A stretch of DNA of 64,000 nucleotides from Adiantum capillus-veneris (taxonomy: Eukaryota > Streptophyta > Polypodiopsida > Polypodiales > Pteridaceae): NCBI GenBank assembly GCA_014529385.2, contig CM043950.1:64996935-65060934 (forward strand), written 5' to 3'. Position numbers and translations under genes: made by a program. The notes beneath the pieces were generated by a model. The model was not told the DNA's origin. It searched no databases and worked only from the letters and a program-made list of their open reading frames with translations. Each line of letters starts with the position of its first letter. Within the stretch, counting starts at the first letter, position 1. Below, piece by piece: positions 1 through 11,500 of this stretch.

Positions 1-1023
1 CCATGCTCTACAACAAACAATAGAGCCATTTAGCCTGAATTGGTATCGTGACTTCTCATCTTTTTGATAACATATAGAAAGAACATCATAAACATAATTA
101 GTGCGTGATTTTTGAGACTCTCCCCAAAATTGTTGTCGTAACCTTGTCACCATATCACGATCTGCAAATTGGCAGCATTTTTGTGCACAAAAATCAATGC
201 ATGATACCCTTTGAATTGATTTGTTTGAAAGGTAAAAAGTCGAAGCTGGTGCTGCTTTTGATTTTTGAGTCCTGTTCATGAAAGTGTATCGTCTCTTCCT
301 TGACAACTGGACAACATTACTCCCATCAAGTTTTTTTCCAACATTGCCATCGTTGGATACATCCTCATATGTAGCATGCATGCCATCAACAGGAACAAAG
401 CGTTGTAATGGGCTCCCATTCAACATTGTTGTCTGCTTGATGGGCCACTTTAGCAAAGTGATGCTACCCACTTCAACCACATCATCAATGCTTGCATTTT
501 CTCTTTCAATACCCACACCCACACAATCAGGACCAAGTTCCTGAAAGTTGACATAATCATGTGGAAATACATATAAGATGGTCCCTTCATTCATGGTTTG
601 CATCATTGTGTCATCTTTTAAAAGGACCCTCTGATTTCTCCAAGACTCTCGAATCATTGCTTCAAATTCTGGGCTTGTCATAGGTATTGCATCTGTAACT
701 AGAGGATCAGAATGATCATGTTCTTCATCACCATTGTAGCTTTCGTGTGGATCAATTAAGTTCCCATTTAATACAAAAGATTGCAAAAGAAGCTTTGACC
801 ATCGAACAGCACTCCATAATGAGCCTTGGAGAGATGAAGTATCCATTGTAGGAAAAGGTAGGACCACATCCTTCAAGCATTCCTCCACTAGTATGGAGAC
901 ATTTCCCAGCCCTATCTTTGTACCACCACAAGTGGAATCTGGATCTGTTCTACACACACAACCAATACCAACGATTTCATTGTCAAGTATCATATGTACT
1001 TTCTCCCCAGATTCGAAGTCCAT
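1..1023 (-). CDS. Uncharacterised protein, N-terminal 341 codons, runs off the left edge
   Basis: The minus strand is open without a stop from position 1023 to the window edge. The frame starts with ATG at 1023-1021, one base after a strong 3' splice site (TTTTTACTTACAG, AG at 1026-1025), so translation probably starts there after a spliced leader. The first 240 residues are acidic, with no domain I recognise. Residues about 240-265 are basic (LSRKRRYTF), like a nuclear localisation signal. The last 65 residues contain a Cys-rich stretch (CIDFCAQKCCQF) followed by RLRQQFWGES, then YQFRLNGSIVCCRAW. That order of Cys cluster, R/FW motif and VC-x-AW reminds me of the N-terminal region of plant DDE-type transposase-like proteins, but this is from memory and weak. 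No break is seen. The gene diverges from the ParB/SET gene and is separated from it by repeat arrays. Confidence 0.6.
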   Translation of the reverse strand, partial: MDFESGEKVHMILDNEIVGIGCVCRTDPDSTCGGTKIGLGNVSILVEECLKDVVLPFPTMDTSSLQGSLWSAVRWSKLLLQSFVLNGNLIDPHESYNGDEEHDHSDPLVTDAIPMTSPEFEAMIRESWRNQRVLLKDDTMMQTMNEGTILYVFPHDYVNFQELGPDCVGVGIERENASIDDVVEVGSITLLKWPIKQTTMLNGSPLQRFVPVDGMHATYEDVSNDGNVGKKLDGSNVVQLSRKRRYTFMNRTQKSKAAPASTFYLSNKSIQRVSCIDFCAQKCCQFADRDMVTRLRQQFWGESQKSRTNYVYDVLSICYQKDEKSRYQFRLNGSIVCCRAW

Positions 1024-1109
1024 CCTGTAAGTAAAAAGATTACATTGTTAAATCCATAGTTATAGAAAAATACTCTTCAAACAAAAAATCATGCTACAAC
1101 ATGAAAAAG

Positions 1110-2650
1110 GTTTGCATAGGTTGGACAAGTGGTGAACCTTGAGACCAAATCCTCCTTGCTATATTAATGGAAGCAAGGTTGGACAAGTGGTGGACCTTGA
1201 AACCAAAGCCTCTTTGCTATATGAGAGCATAGGTTGGACAAGTGGTGGACCTAGTTGTAATACCCACTGCCACCTATCAACTACTATAGGACTATGCTTT
1301 CCAATGTCCACGTATCCCTTGAGTCTTTCAAGGTTGAACACGTGGTGGACCTTGAAACAAAAATCCCCTTTCTATATCAGAGCATAGCTTGGACAAGTGG
1401 TGGACCTAGTTATAATGCCCAATATCCAAGGTGAAATACCTTAGGACTTTGCTACCTTGCTTGCCAATGTTTACGTAGCCCCTCATTTCTTTAATGGAAG
1501 TAAGGTTGGACAAGTGGTGGACCTTGAAACCAAAGCCTCTTTGCTATATAAGAGCATAGGTTGGACCTAGTTTTAATACCCACTGCCACCTATCAACTAC
1601 TATAGGACTATGCTTTCCAATGTCCAAGTATCCCTTGAGTCTTTCAAGGTTGAACACGTGGTGGACCTTGAAACGAAAATCCCCTTTCTATATTAGAAAG
1701 GTTGAACACATGGTGGACCTTGAAACGAAAATCCCCTTTCTTTATCAGAGCATAGCTTGGACAAGTGGTGGACCTAGTTATAATGCCCAATATCCAAGGT
1801 GAAACACCTTAGGACCTTGCTACCTTGCTTGCCAATGTTTACGTAGCCCCTCATTTCTTTAATGGAAGCAAGGTTGGACAAGTGGTGGGCCTTGAAAGCA
1901 AAGCCTCTTTGCTATATGAGAGCATAGGTTGGACCTAGTTGTAATACCCACTGCCACCTATCAACTACTATAGGACTATGCTTTCCAATGTCCAAGTATC
2001 CCTTGAGTCTTGCAAGGTTGAACACGTGGTGGACCTTGAAACCAAAATCCCCTTTCTATATCAGAGCATAGCTTGGACAAGTGGTGGACCTAGTTATAAA
2101 GCCCCTCCTTTCTTTAATGGAAGAAAGGTTGGAAAAGTGGTGAATCTTGAAACCCAAACCCTTTGGCTATATATAGAGGATATCTTGGACAAGTGGTGGG
2201 CTTAGTTGTAGTATCCAATGTCCAAGGTCCAAGGTGAACTATGTAAAGACCTTACTTCCAAAAACAGAGTCGTACAAGTGGTTCTCCTTGAAACCAAAAC
2301 CTCCTTAGTGTATTAGAACATAGCTTGGAGAAGTGGTGGACTTAGTTTTAATGGTGAATGTCCAAAGCAAACTATTATAGGACCTTGCTTCCCAAATCAA
2401 GTTTGGAAAAGTGGTGGATCTTAAAACCAAAACCCCCTTACTCTATTATAGCATAGCTTAGATAAGTGGTGGACCTAGCTGCCATGGAAAATGTTCAATC
2501 TGAACTGCTGTAAGACCTTGCTATTAAATGTCTAAGTAGAGCTAGCTTCTTTAATGGAATCAAGGTTGGGAAAGTGGTGCATCTTGAAACCAAAAGCCCT
2601 TTATTGTATTAGAGCATAGCTTGGACAAGTGAGGGACCTAGTTTTAATGT
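1110..2650 (+). repeat. Repeat array 1: GGACAAGTGGTGGACCTT family, about 365 bp units
   Basis: The motif TTGGACAAGTGGTGGACC recurs many times, separated by segments such as CAAAGCCTCTTTGCTATAT and a block around TTACGTAGCCCCTCATTTC. That block, ending in TTTAATGGAAGC/TAAGG, recurs at about 1500 and 1865, giving a period near 365 bp. Copies decay to the right, with GGAAAAGTGG variants after 2.1 kb. This is a different higher-order unit from the array at 5.5-15.9 kb. Confidence 0.85.
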
Positions 2651-3185
2651 GTGATGTCCAAAGAAAAGTATTACAAGACCTTGATTTCCAATATTTGAAT
2701 TGGTCAAGTGGTTAAAACTAAGTATAAAACTTTGACCATTTTCTTCTCGAATTGCCAAAAAGCTAGTTTTAGACACCCCTAAATGAAAATGGTTTAGGGT
2801 GGCCTTAAACAATGTTTTTTCAAAGACTTGAACAAAAGGGTTGCCGAAGAGTAATGACAATTTATTGTGGCTTGAAGTGCCTGAGTATGTGAAAACAAGC
2901 CTAGGTTTTCCACGAGGCAAAAGGTGACATAATAAGAACATTGGAAAGTTAGGATTGACCATGTGGCCTAAACTTTGGCAAGTGAAGTGGTGGCCAAGTT
3001 TTGTGGCATAGTGTGCACTTGGTCCTATATGTGTTGACCACTTGGCTAAATCTAGGACCATAAGGCCAAACCTTTGGCACCTTAAATATAGTATGGGACA
3101 TAATCTAGAACTGCTATAGTAAATTAGTAGTATAGCTAATATGTTAATATTTGTATTATATTTAAGTATATGCTAATATAATTTA
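2650..3185. other. AT-rich spacer, nothing recognised
   Basis: An open frame on the minus strand (2609-3061) has no domain-like features and overlaps the decayed end of array 1. I do not count it as a gene. The right end is AT-rich. Confidence 0.5.
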
Positions 3186-3189
3186 TGTT

Positions 3190-3450
3190 CAAAATTTCAC
3201 TAATGAAGAATGTTCCCATATAGCACTCCAGATGCAGGGTCTTAGGGCAATGCCACAATGGGGTGACAAGGCAGTGCTTCCACGTGAGGTTTGGGGGTAG
3301 CGCTCTTGATGGGGATGTGGAATATAGCGCTCTCGATGGCGGGGCTTGGGAGGTTGATTTTGGGATATTGTTCTAGGCGGGGTCCGGGGCAGCGCCCCAG
3401 GCGGGGTCAAGGGGCGGCGCCCCCGCGGGGCTAGGGGCAGCGCCCAAAGA
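3190..3450. repeat. GC-rich block with short palindromes (GGGGC-NNN-GCCCC)
   Basis: A GC-rich island stands in AT-rich surroundings. At its right end GGGGCAGCGCCCC, GGGGCGGCGCCCC and GGGGCAGCGCCC follow one another between about 3390 and 3445, each able to form a 5 bp stem with a 3 nt loop. It may be the end of a small transposable element. No coding sense is seen. Confidence 0.6.
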
Positions 3451-3574
3451 TTTTTTTTTTTTAAAGTGAATTCCTAGTATAGAGTTACGCATGTTTTTCA
3501 TATTTTCAACCATGATTTCTTTAATTTTGGCCGTGTGAATTGGTTAATTTTTTATATTGCTTTTGTTTTTTTTA

Positions 3575-4400
3575 ATCCTATGATAAAACATGGACTTGTA
3601 GCATACGTGGCATTCTAATAAACCCTATCAAGATTAGGCACACAGAGAGCGCACGAGAAACGCACACAGAGAAAGCAGGCGAGCAGCAAACACACAGAAA
3701 GCGCACACGGATCGTACACAGTTGGAGTATACGCGCGCGTAGAGGAGCAAGCTCGGCATCGTACACAACACACAGGTGGAGTGCACAGGATTGAAAGTTC
3801 GCGCACAAGATAAAGAAACAGCAGCGTACACAACGCTTTCCAGAAGGGCAGGATCGGGCAGTCTTCTCAGGAGACATTGCACACCTCACGAATAGAGAAA
3901 AAACAGGTATTTCTCTCTCTCTCACTCTCTATCTTTCTCCATATAGAGAAGATGGTTCTCTGTAACTCTTCTTGCACACACACTCTCTCGTCAAAAGACA
4001 GAGATACATAGTTTAAAAGTATCCCCGCACACATACACATATTCCCACACATCGTCTTCCTCTCTTCCACATACATAACCACAGTGAAATCTGTTATCTT
4101 GCTGTCTCTCTCTTGAAAATACATGCACATATTCCCACACATCGTCTTCCTCACTTCCACATACATAACCACAATGAAATCTGTTATCTTGTTGTCTCTC
4201 TCTTGAAAATACGTGCACATATTTCCATGCATCGTCTTCCTCTCTTCCACATACATAAACACAGTGAAATCTGTTATCTTTCTCTCTCCTTTCTCTAAAA
4301 AACAGGTATTTATCTCTCTCTCCTCTCTCTAAAAAATAGGTATTTATCTCTCTCTATCTATCTATCTCTGTATCTTGCTATCTCTCTCTTGAAAATACAT
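3575..4400. repeat. Low-complexity region with three tandem copies of a 92 bp unit
   Basis: Purine/pyrimidine-skewed sequence with TCTCTC tracts. From about 4034 to 4280 a unit starting CACATATTCCCACACATCG and ending in TCTCTCTCTTGAAAATAC repeats about three times with a 92 bp period. Open frames on the minus strand here are products of the repeats. Confidence 0.75.
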
Positions 4401-4593
4401 GCTCATGTATGTGTGCGTCTGTGTTATCTATGTGTATGTATGTATATTTGTGTTATTTCATTGTAATACTCATACATAATGTAGATACACAATTACACTT
4501 AATTACGATATGCACACATAGTATATATACATACATAAATATCACAAATAACTAACACATTGTAATACTAGTAAAATTGAATGGAAGACTTAC

Positions 4594-4700
4594 TTGCGTG
4601 ATCTGTTAAAGTCGATTCTTGTAGCGAGTTCTGGATGTATGCTGAGCTGATTTTCCTCTAATCCATTTGTAGATATGATTGTAACTTCTGTTTCTCAAAA
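4594..4700 (-). other. Candidate 5' untranslated exon of the left-edge gene
   Basis: On the minus strand a perfect donor (GCAA|GTAAGT, GT at 4593-4592) ends a stretch of ordinary composition. Joined to the acceptor at 1025 it would place the downstream ATG in the context GCAAGATGG. The intron would be about 3.57 kb and would contain repeat array 1 in antisense. The upstream end of the exon is a guess. Transcript data are needed to confirm it. Confidence 0.25.
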
Positions 4701-4814
4701 ATAGTAGTGTTGTTTAGTGATACACCTAATGGACATAAATGGTTTAAACTAGGACATGTAGACCAAAAATACGTGTATTTCTTTGGATGAATATATACAG
4801 TTTTTGGTGACCCT

Positions 4815-5510
4815 TACCACAAGTGGTGGACCTTGAGACCAGTGGACTATAAGGACCTCCAAACAATACCTTCTACACTCAATCCTTCTTGGTATCTAGG
4901 TTGGACAAGTGGTGGACCTTGTTCAAATTCTCTAACCACTCTCTCTAACATGGTGACATAATTTAGGTGTAATAAATTCATATGTATGTAAACTAATATC
5001 AGTTTAGGCTTGTTAATTTGAATTTGTTTGAATTTATGTACAATATAATGATTTGAGGTTTGCATATTTGAATTTAGGTGGTATAATGATATCTTTTTGT
5101 GGTAAACTTGAATTTAAAATCAATTTCGCGTGGAATATTTTAAATTTAAGTAGTAAAATTTAAATTTTTATAAAAAAGTTTGAACTTTTAAAATTTGGGC
5201 GGGATAGTTTAAAATTTAGGCGGGATATTTAAGATTTGGGAGGGATATTTTAAATTTAGGCGGGAAGGTTTTGAATTTGTAGCGAGATCTCCCTTACATA
5301 AGAGAGTATAGGTTGGACAAGTGGTGGACCTTCAAGATAGAGCATCCATGCTACTCGACATGATAGGTAGGGAATCTAGTTGAATATTGTATGTATAATA
5401 TATATGTAATAGATCTAGCTTGGACAAGTGGTGGACCTTGGAACAAAACCCCATGTAAAACATATCATGCACATTCCCAGTGGTCCAAAAAAATATCATT
5501 TAGAATATAG
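4815..5510 (+). repeat. Scattered motif copies and a GGCGGGA minirepeat
   Basis: Single copies of GGACAAGTGGTGGACCTT lie at about 4900, 5310 and 5420. Between 5150 and 5270 a unit like AAATTTAGGCGGGATATTT repeats about four times at roughly 22 bp spacing. Its GCGGGA cores resemble E2F sites. Nothing coding is seen. Confidence 0.6.
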
Positions 5511-5514
5511 CCTA

Positions 5515-8500
5515 ATAGGTTGGACAAGTGGTGGACCTTAACATCCAGATATTCTTCATATAATGACATAGAGTGGAAAACTGGTGAATCTTGAGACCAA
5601 ACCATGCTACTAGCGATAATAGCTTGGACAAGTGGTGGACCTTGAAAGTAAACCCCCCATCTACGAAATATCGTGGGTTTAAGGTATTTCGATGGAGCCT
5701 AGCATCTTGGAGACATCGTGCATCTTGCTTCTCTTCATGTTTCAATGGAGCCTATCTTGGACAAATGGTGGAGCATCCTTCTCTCCATGTTTCAATGGAC
5801 CCTAGCTTGGACAAGTGGTGGACCTTTGCTTCTCTCTATATTTCAAAAGAGTTAGCTTGGACAAGTGGTGGACCTTGGAACCAAACCCCCATTTAAAACC
5901 TATCATGGTCACTCCAAGTGGTGAGAAAGAATAACCTTTAAGATATAGCTTTATAGGTTGGACAAGTGGTGGACCTTAACACCCTAATATTCTTAATATA
6001 ATGACATAGAGTGAAAAAGTGGTGAATCTTGAGACAAAACCACTCATGCTACTAGCACTAATAGCTTGGACAAGTGGTGGACCTTGAACGTAAACCCCCC
6101 ATGTTTCAATAGAGTTAGCTTCGACAAATGGTGAAGCATCCTTCTCTCCATGTTTCAATGGAGCCTAGCTTAAACAAGTGGTGGACCTTTGCTTCTCTCT
6201 ATGATTCAATAGAGTTAGCTTGGACAAGTGGTGGACCCTAGAACCAAAGCCCCATGTAAAACCTATCATGGTCACTCCAACTGGTAATAAAGAATAACCT
6301 TTAAGATGTAGCATTATAGGTTGGACAAGTGGTGGACCTTAACACGCGCATATTCTTAATATAATGACATAGAGTGGCAAAATGGTGAATCTTGAGACCA
6401 AACCACTCAGGCTACTAGCAATAATTGCTTGGACAAGTGGTGGACCTTGAATGTAAACCCCTCATCTACGACATATCGTGGGTTTAATGTTTTTCAATGG
6501 GGCCTAGCATCTTGGAGACATGGTGCACCTTGCTTCTCCTCATGTTTCAATGGAGCCTACCTTGGACAAATGGTGGAGCATCCTTCTCTCCATGTTTCTA
6601 TGGACCCTAGCTTAGACAAGGGGTGGACATTTGCTTCTCTCTATGTTTCATTAGAGTTAGCTTGGACAAGTGGTGGACCTTGGAACCAAACACCCATGTA
6701 AAACCTATCATGGTCACTACAAGTAGTAAGAAAGAATAACCTTTAAGATGTAGCCTTATAGGTTGGACAAGTAGTGGACCTTAACACCCACATATTCTTA
6801 ATAAAAGTGGTGAATCTTGAGACCAAACCATTCAGGCTACTAGCAATAATAGCTTGGACAAGTGGTGGACCTTGAATGTAAACCCCTCATCTACGAAATA
6901 TCGTGGGTTTAATGTATTTCGATGGAGCCTAGCATCTTGGAGACATGGTGCAGCTTGCTTCTCGTCATGTTTCAATGGATCCTATCTTGGACAAATGGTG
7001 GAGCATCCATCTCTCCATGTTTCAATGGACCCTAGCTTGGACAAGTGGTGGACCTTTGTTTCTCTCTATGTTTCAATAGAGTTAGCTTGGACAAGTGGTG
7101 GACCTTGGAACCAAACCCCCATGTAAAACCTATCATGGTCACTCCAAGTGGTAATAAAGAATTACCTTTAAGATGTAGCCTTATAGGTTGGACAAGTGGT
7201 GGACCTTAACACGCGCATATTCTTAATATAATGACATAGAGTGGAAAAGTGGTGATTCTTGAGACCAAACCACTCAGGCTACTAGCAATAATAGCTTGGA
7301 CAAGTGGTGGACCTTGAATGTAAACCCCTCATCTACGACATATCGTGGGTTTAATGTTTTTCGATGGAGCTTAGCATCTTGGAGACATGGTGCACCTTGC
7401 TTCTCCTCATGTTTCAATGGAGCCTACCTTGGACAAATGGTGGAGCATCCTTCTCTCCATGTTTCAATGGACCCTAGCTAAGACAAGGGGTGGACCTTTG
7501 CTTCTCTCTATGTTTCAATAGAGTTAGCTTGGACAAGTGGTGGACCTTGGAACCAAACCCCCATGTAAAACCTATCATGGTCACTCCAAGTAGTAAGAAA
7601 GAATAACCTTTAAGATGTAGCCTTATAGGTTAGACAAGTGGTGGACCTTAACACCCACATATTCTTAATAAAAGTGGTGAATCTTGAGACCAAACCACTC
7701 AGGCTACTAGCAATAATAGCTTGGACAAGTGGTGGACCTTGAATGTAAACCCCTCATTTATGACATATCGTGGGTTTAATGTTTTTCGATGGAGCCTAGC
7801 ATCTTGGAGACATGGTGCAGCTTGCTTCTCGTCATGTTTCAATGGAGCCTACCTTGGACAAATGGTGGAGCATCCTTCTCTCCATGTTTCAATGGACCCT
7901 AGCTTAGACAAAGGGGTGGACCTTTGCTTCTCTCTATGTTTCAATAGAGTTAGCTTCGACAAGTGGTGGACCTTGGAACCAAAACCCCATGTAAAACCTA
8001 TCATGGTCACTCCAAGTGGTAATAAAGAATTACCTTTAAGATGTAGCCTTATAGGTTGGACAAGTGGTGGACCTTAACACGCGCATATTCTTAATATAAT
8101 GACATAGAGTGGAAAAGTGGTGAATCTTGAGACCAAACCACTCAGGCTACTAGCAATAATAGCTTGGACAAGTGGTGGACCTTGAATGTACAACCCTCAT
8201 CTACGACATATCGTGGGTTTAATGTTTTTCGATGGAGCCTAGCATCTTGGAGACATGGTGCACCTTGCTTCTCCTCATGTTTCAATGGAGCCTACCTTGG
8301 ACAAATGGTGGAGCATCCTTCTCTCCATGTTTCAATGGACCCTAGCTTAGACAAGGGGTGGACCTTTTCTTCTCTCTATGTTTCAATAGAGTTAGCTTGG
8401 AAAAGTGGTGGACCTTGGAACCAAACCCCCAATGTAAAACCTATCATGGTCACTCCAAGTAGTAAGAAAGAATAACCATTAAGATGTAGCCTTATAGGTT

Positions 8501-11500
8501 GGACAAGTGGTGGACCTTAACACCCACATATTCTTAATAAAAGTGGTGAATCTTGAAACCAAACCACTCAGGCTACTAGCAATAATAGCTTGGACAAGTG
8601 GTGGACCTTGAATGTAAACCCCTCATCTACAAAATATCGTGGGTTTAATGTATTTCGATGGAGCCTAGCATCTTGGAGACATGGTGCAGCTTGCTTCTCG
8701 TCATGTTTCAATGGAGCCTATCTTGGACAAATGGTGGAGCATCCTTCTCTCCATGTTTCAATGGACCCTAGCTTGGACAAGTGGTGGACCTTTGTTTCTC
8801 TCTATGTTTCAATAGAGTTAGCTTGGACAAGTGGTGGACCTTGGAACCAAACCCCCATGTAAAACCTATCATGGTCACTCCAAGTGGTAATAAAAAATAA
8901 CCTTTAAGATGTAGCCTTATAGGTTGGACAAGTGGTTGACCTTAACACGCGCATATTCTTAATATAATGACATAGAGTGGAAAAGTGGTGAATCTTGAGA
9001 CCAAACCACTCAGGCTACTAGCAATAATAGCTTGGACAAGTGGTGGACCTTCAATGTACACCCCTCATCTACGACATATCGTGGGTTTAATGTTTTTCGA
9101 TGGAGCCTAGCATCTTGGAGACATGGTGCACCTTGCTTCTCCTCATGTTTCAATGGAGCCTACCTTGGACAAGTGGTGGAGCATCCTTCTCTCCATGTTT
9201 CAATGGACCCTAGCTTAGACAAGGGGTGGACCTTTGCTTCTCTCTATGTTTCAATAGAGTTAGCTTGGACAAGTGGTGGACCTTGGAACCAAACCCCCAT
9301 GTAAAACCTATCATGGTCACTCCAAGTAGTAAGAAAGAATAACCTTTAAGATGTAGCCTTATAGGTGGGACAAGTGGTGGACCTTAACACCCACATATTC
9401 TTAATAAAAGTGGTGAAATATGAGACCAAACCACTCAGGCTACTAGCAATAATAGATTGGACAACTGGTGGACCTTGAATGTAAACCCCTCATCTACGAA
9501 ATATCGTGGGTTTAATGTATTTCGATGGAGCCTAGCATCTTGAAGACATGGTGCAGCTTGCTTCTCGTCATGTTTCAATGGAGCCTATCTTGGACAAATG
9601 GTGGAGCATCCTTCTCTCCATGTTTCAATGGAGCCTACCTTGGACAAGTGGTGGACCTTTGTTTCTCTCTATGTTTCAATAGAGTTAGCTTGGACAAGTG
9701 GTGGACCTTGGAAGCAAACCCCCATGTAAAACCTATCATGGTCACTCCAAGTGGTAATAAAGAATAACCTTTAAGATGTAGCCTTATAGGTTGGACAAGT
9801 GGTGGACCATCACACGCGCATGTTCTTAATATAATGACATAGAGTGGAAAAGTGGTGAATCTTGAGACCAAACCACTCAGGCTACTAGCAATAATAGCTT
9901 GGACAAGTGGTGGACCTTGAATGTACACCCCTCATCTACGACATATCGTGGGTATAATGTTTTTCGATGGAGCCTAGCATCTTGGAGACATGGTGCACCT
10001 TGCTTCTCCTCATGTTTCAATGGAGTCTACCTTGGACAAATGGTGAAGCATCCTTCTCTCCATGTTTCAATGGACCCTAGCTTAGACAAGGGGTGGACCT
10101 TTGCTTCTCTCTATGTTTCAATAGAGTTAGCTTGGACAAGTGGTGGACCTTGGAACCAAACCCCCATGTAAAACCTATCATGGTCACTCCAAGTAGTAAG
10201 AAAGAATAACCTTTAAGATGTAGCCTTATAGGTTGGACAAGTGGTGGACCTTAACACCCACATATTCTTAATAAAAGTGGTGAATCTTGAGACCAAACCA
10301 CTCAGGCTACTAGCAATAATAGCTTGGACAAGTGGTGGACCTTGAATGTAAACCCCTCATCTATGAAATATCGTGGGTTTAATGTATTTCGATGGAGCGT
10401 AGCATCTTGGAGACATGGTGCAGCTTGCTTCTCGTCATGTTTCAATGGAGCCTATCTTGGACAAATGGTGGAGCATCCTTCTCTCCATGTTTCAATGGAC
10501 CCTAGCTTGGACAAGTGGTGGACCTTTGTTTCTCTCTATGTTTCAATAGAGTTAGCTTTGACAAGTGGTGGACCTTGGAACCAAACCCCCATGTAAAACC
10601 TATCATGGTCACTCCAAGTGGTAATAAAGAATAACCTTTAAGATGTAGCCTTATAGGTTGGACAAGTGGTGGACCTTAACACGCGCATATTCTTAATATA
10701 ATGACATAGAGTGGAAAAGTGGTGATTCTTGAGACCAAACCACTCAGGCTACTAGCAATAATAGCTTGGACAAGTGGTGGACCTTGAATGTAAACCCCTC
10801 ATTTATGACATATCGTGGGTTTAATGTTTTTCGATGGAGCCTAGCATCTTGGAGACATGGTGCACCTTTCTTCTCCTCATGTTTCAATGGAGCCTACCTT
10901 GGACAAATGGTGGAGCATCCTTCTCTCCATGTTTCAATGGACCCTAGCTTAAACAAGGGGTGGACCTTTGCTTCTCTCTATGTTTCAATAGAGTTAGCTT
11001 GGACAAGTGGTGGACCTTGGAACCAAACCCCCATGTAAAACCTATCATGGTCACTCCAAGTAGTAAGGAAGAATAACCTTTAAGATGTAGCCTTATAGGT
11101 TGGACGAGTGGTTGACCTTAACACCCACATATTCTTAATAAAAGTGGTGAATCTTGAGACCAAACCACTCAGGCTACTAGCAATAATAGCTTGGACAAGT
11201 GGTGGACCTTGAATGTAAACCCCTCATCTACGAAATATCGTGGGTTTAATGTATTTTGATGGAGCCTATTATCTTGGAGACATGGTGCATCTTGCTTCTC
11301 GTCATGTTTCAATGGAGCCTATCTTGGACAAATGGTGGAGCATCCTTCTCTCCATGGTTCAATGGACCCTAGCTTGGACAAGTGGTGGACCTTTGTTTCT
11401 CTCTATGTTTCAATAGAGTTAGCTTGGACAAGTGGTGGAACTTGGAACCAAACCCCCGTGTAAAACCTATCATGGTCACTCCAAGTGGTAATAAAGAATA

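Noticed and set aside
2609-3061. 150-codon minus-strand open frame as a gene
   Set aside because: It overlaps the decayed end of array 1, has no domain-like pattern, and its codons do not show the character of the real exons nearby.
3578-4262. Overlapping Cys/Arg-rich minus-strand frames
   Set aside because: Several frames are open together in pyrimidine-rich tandem repeats, as expected from composition alone.
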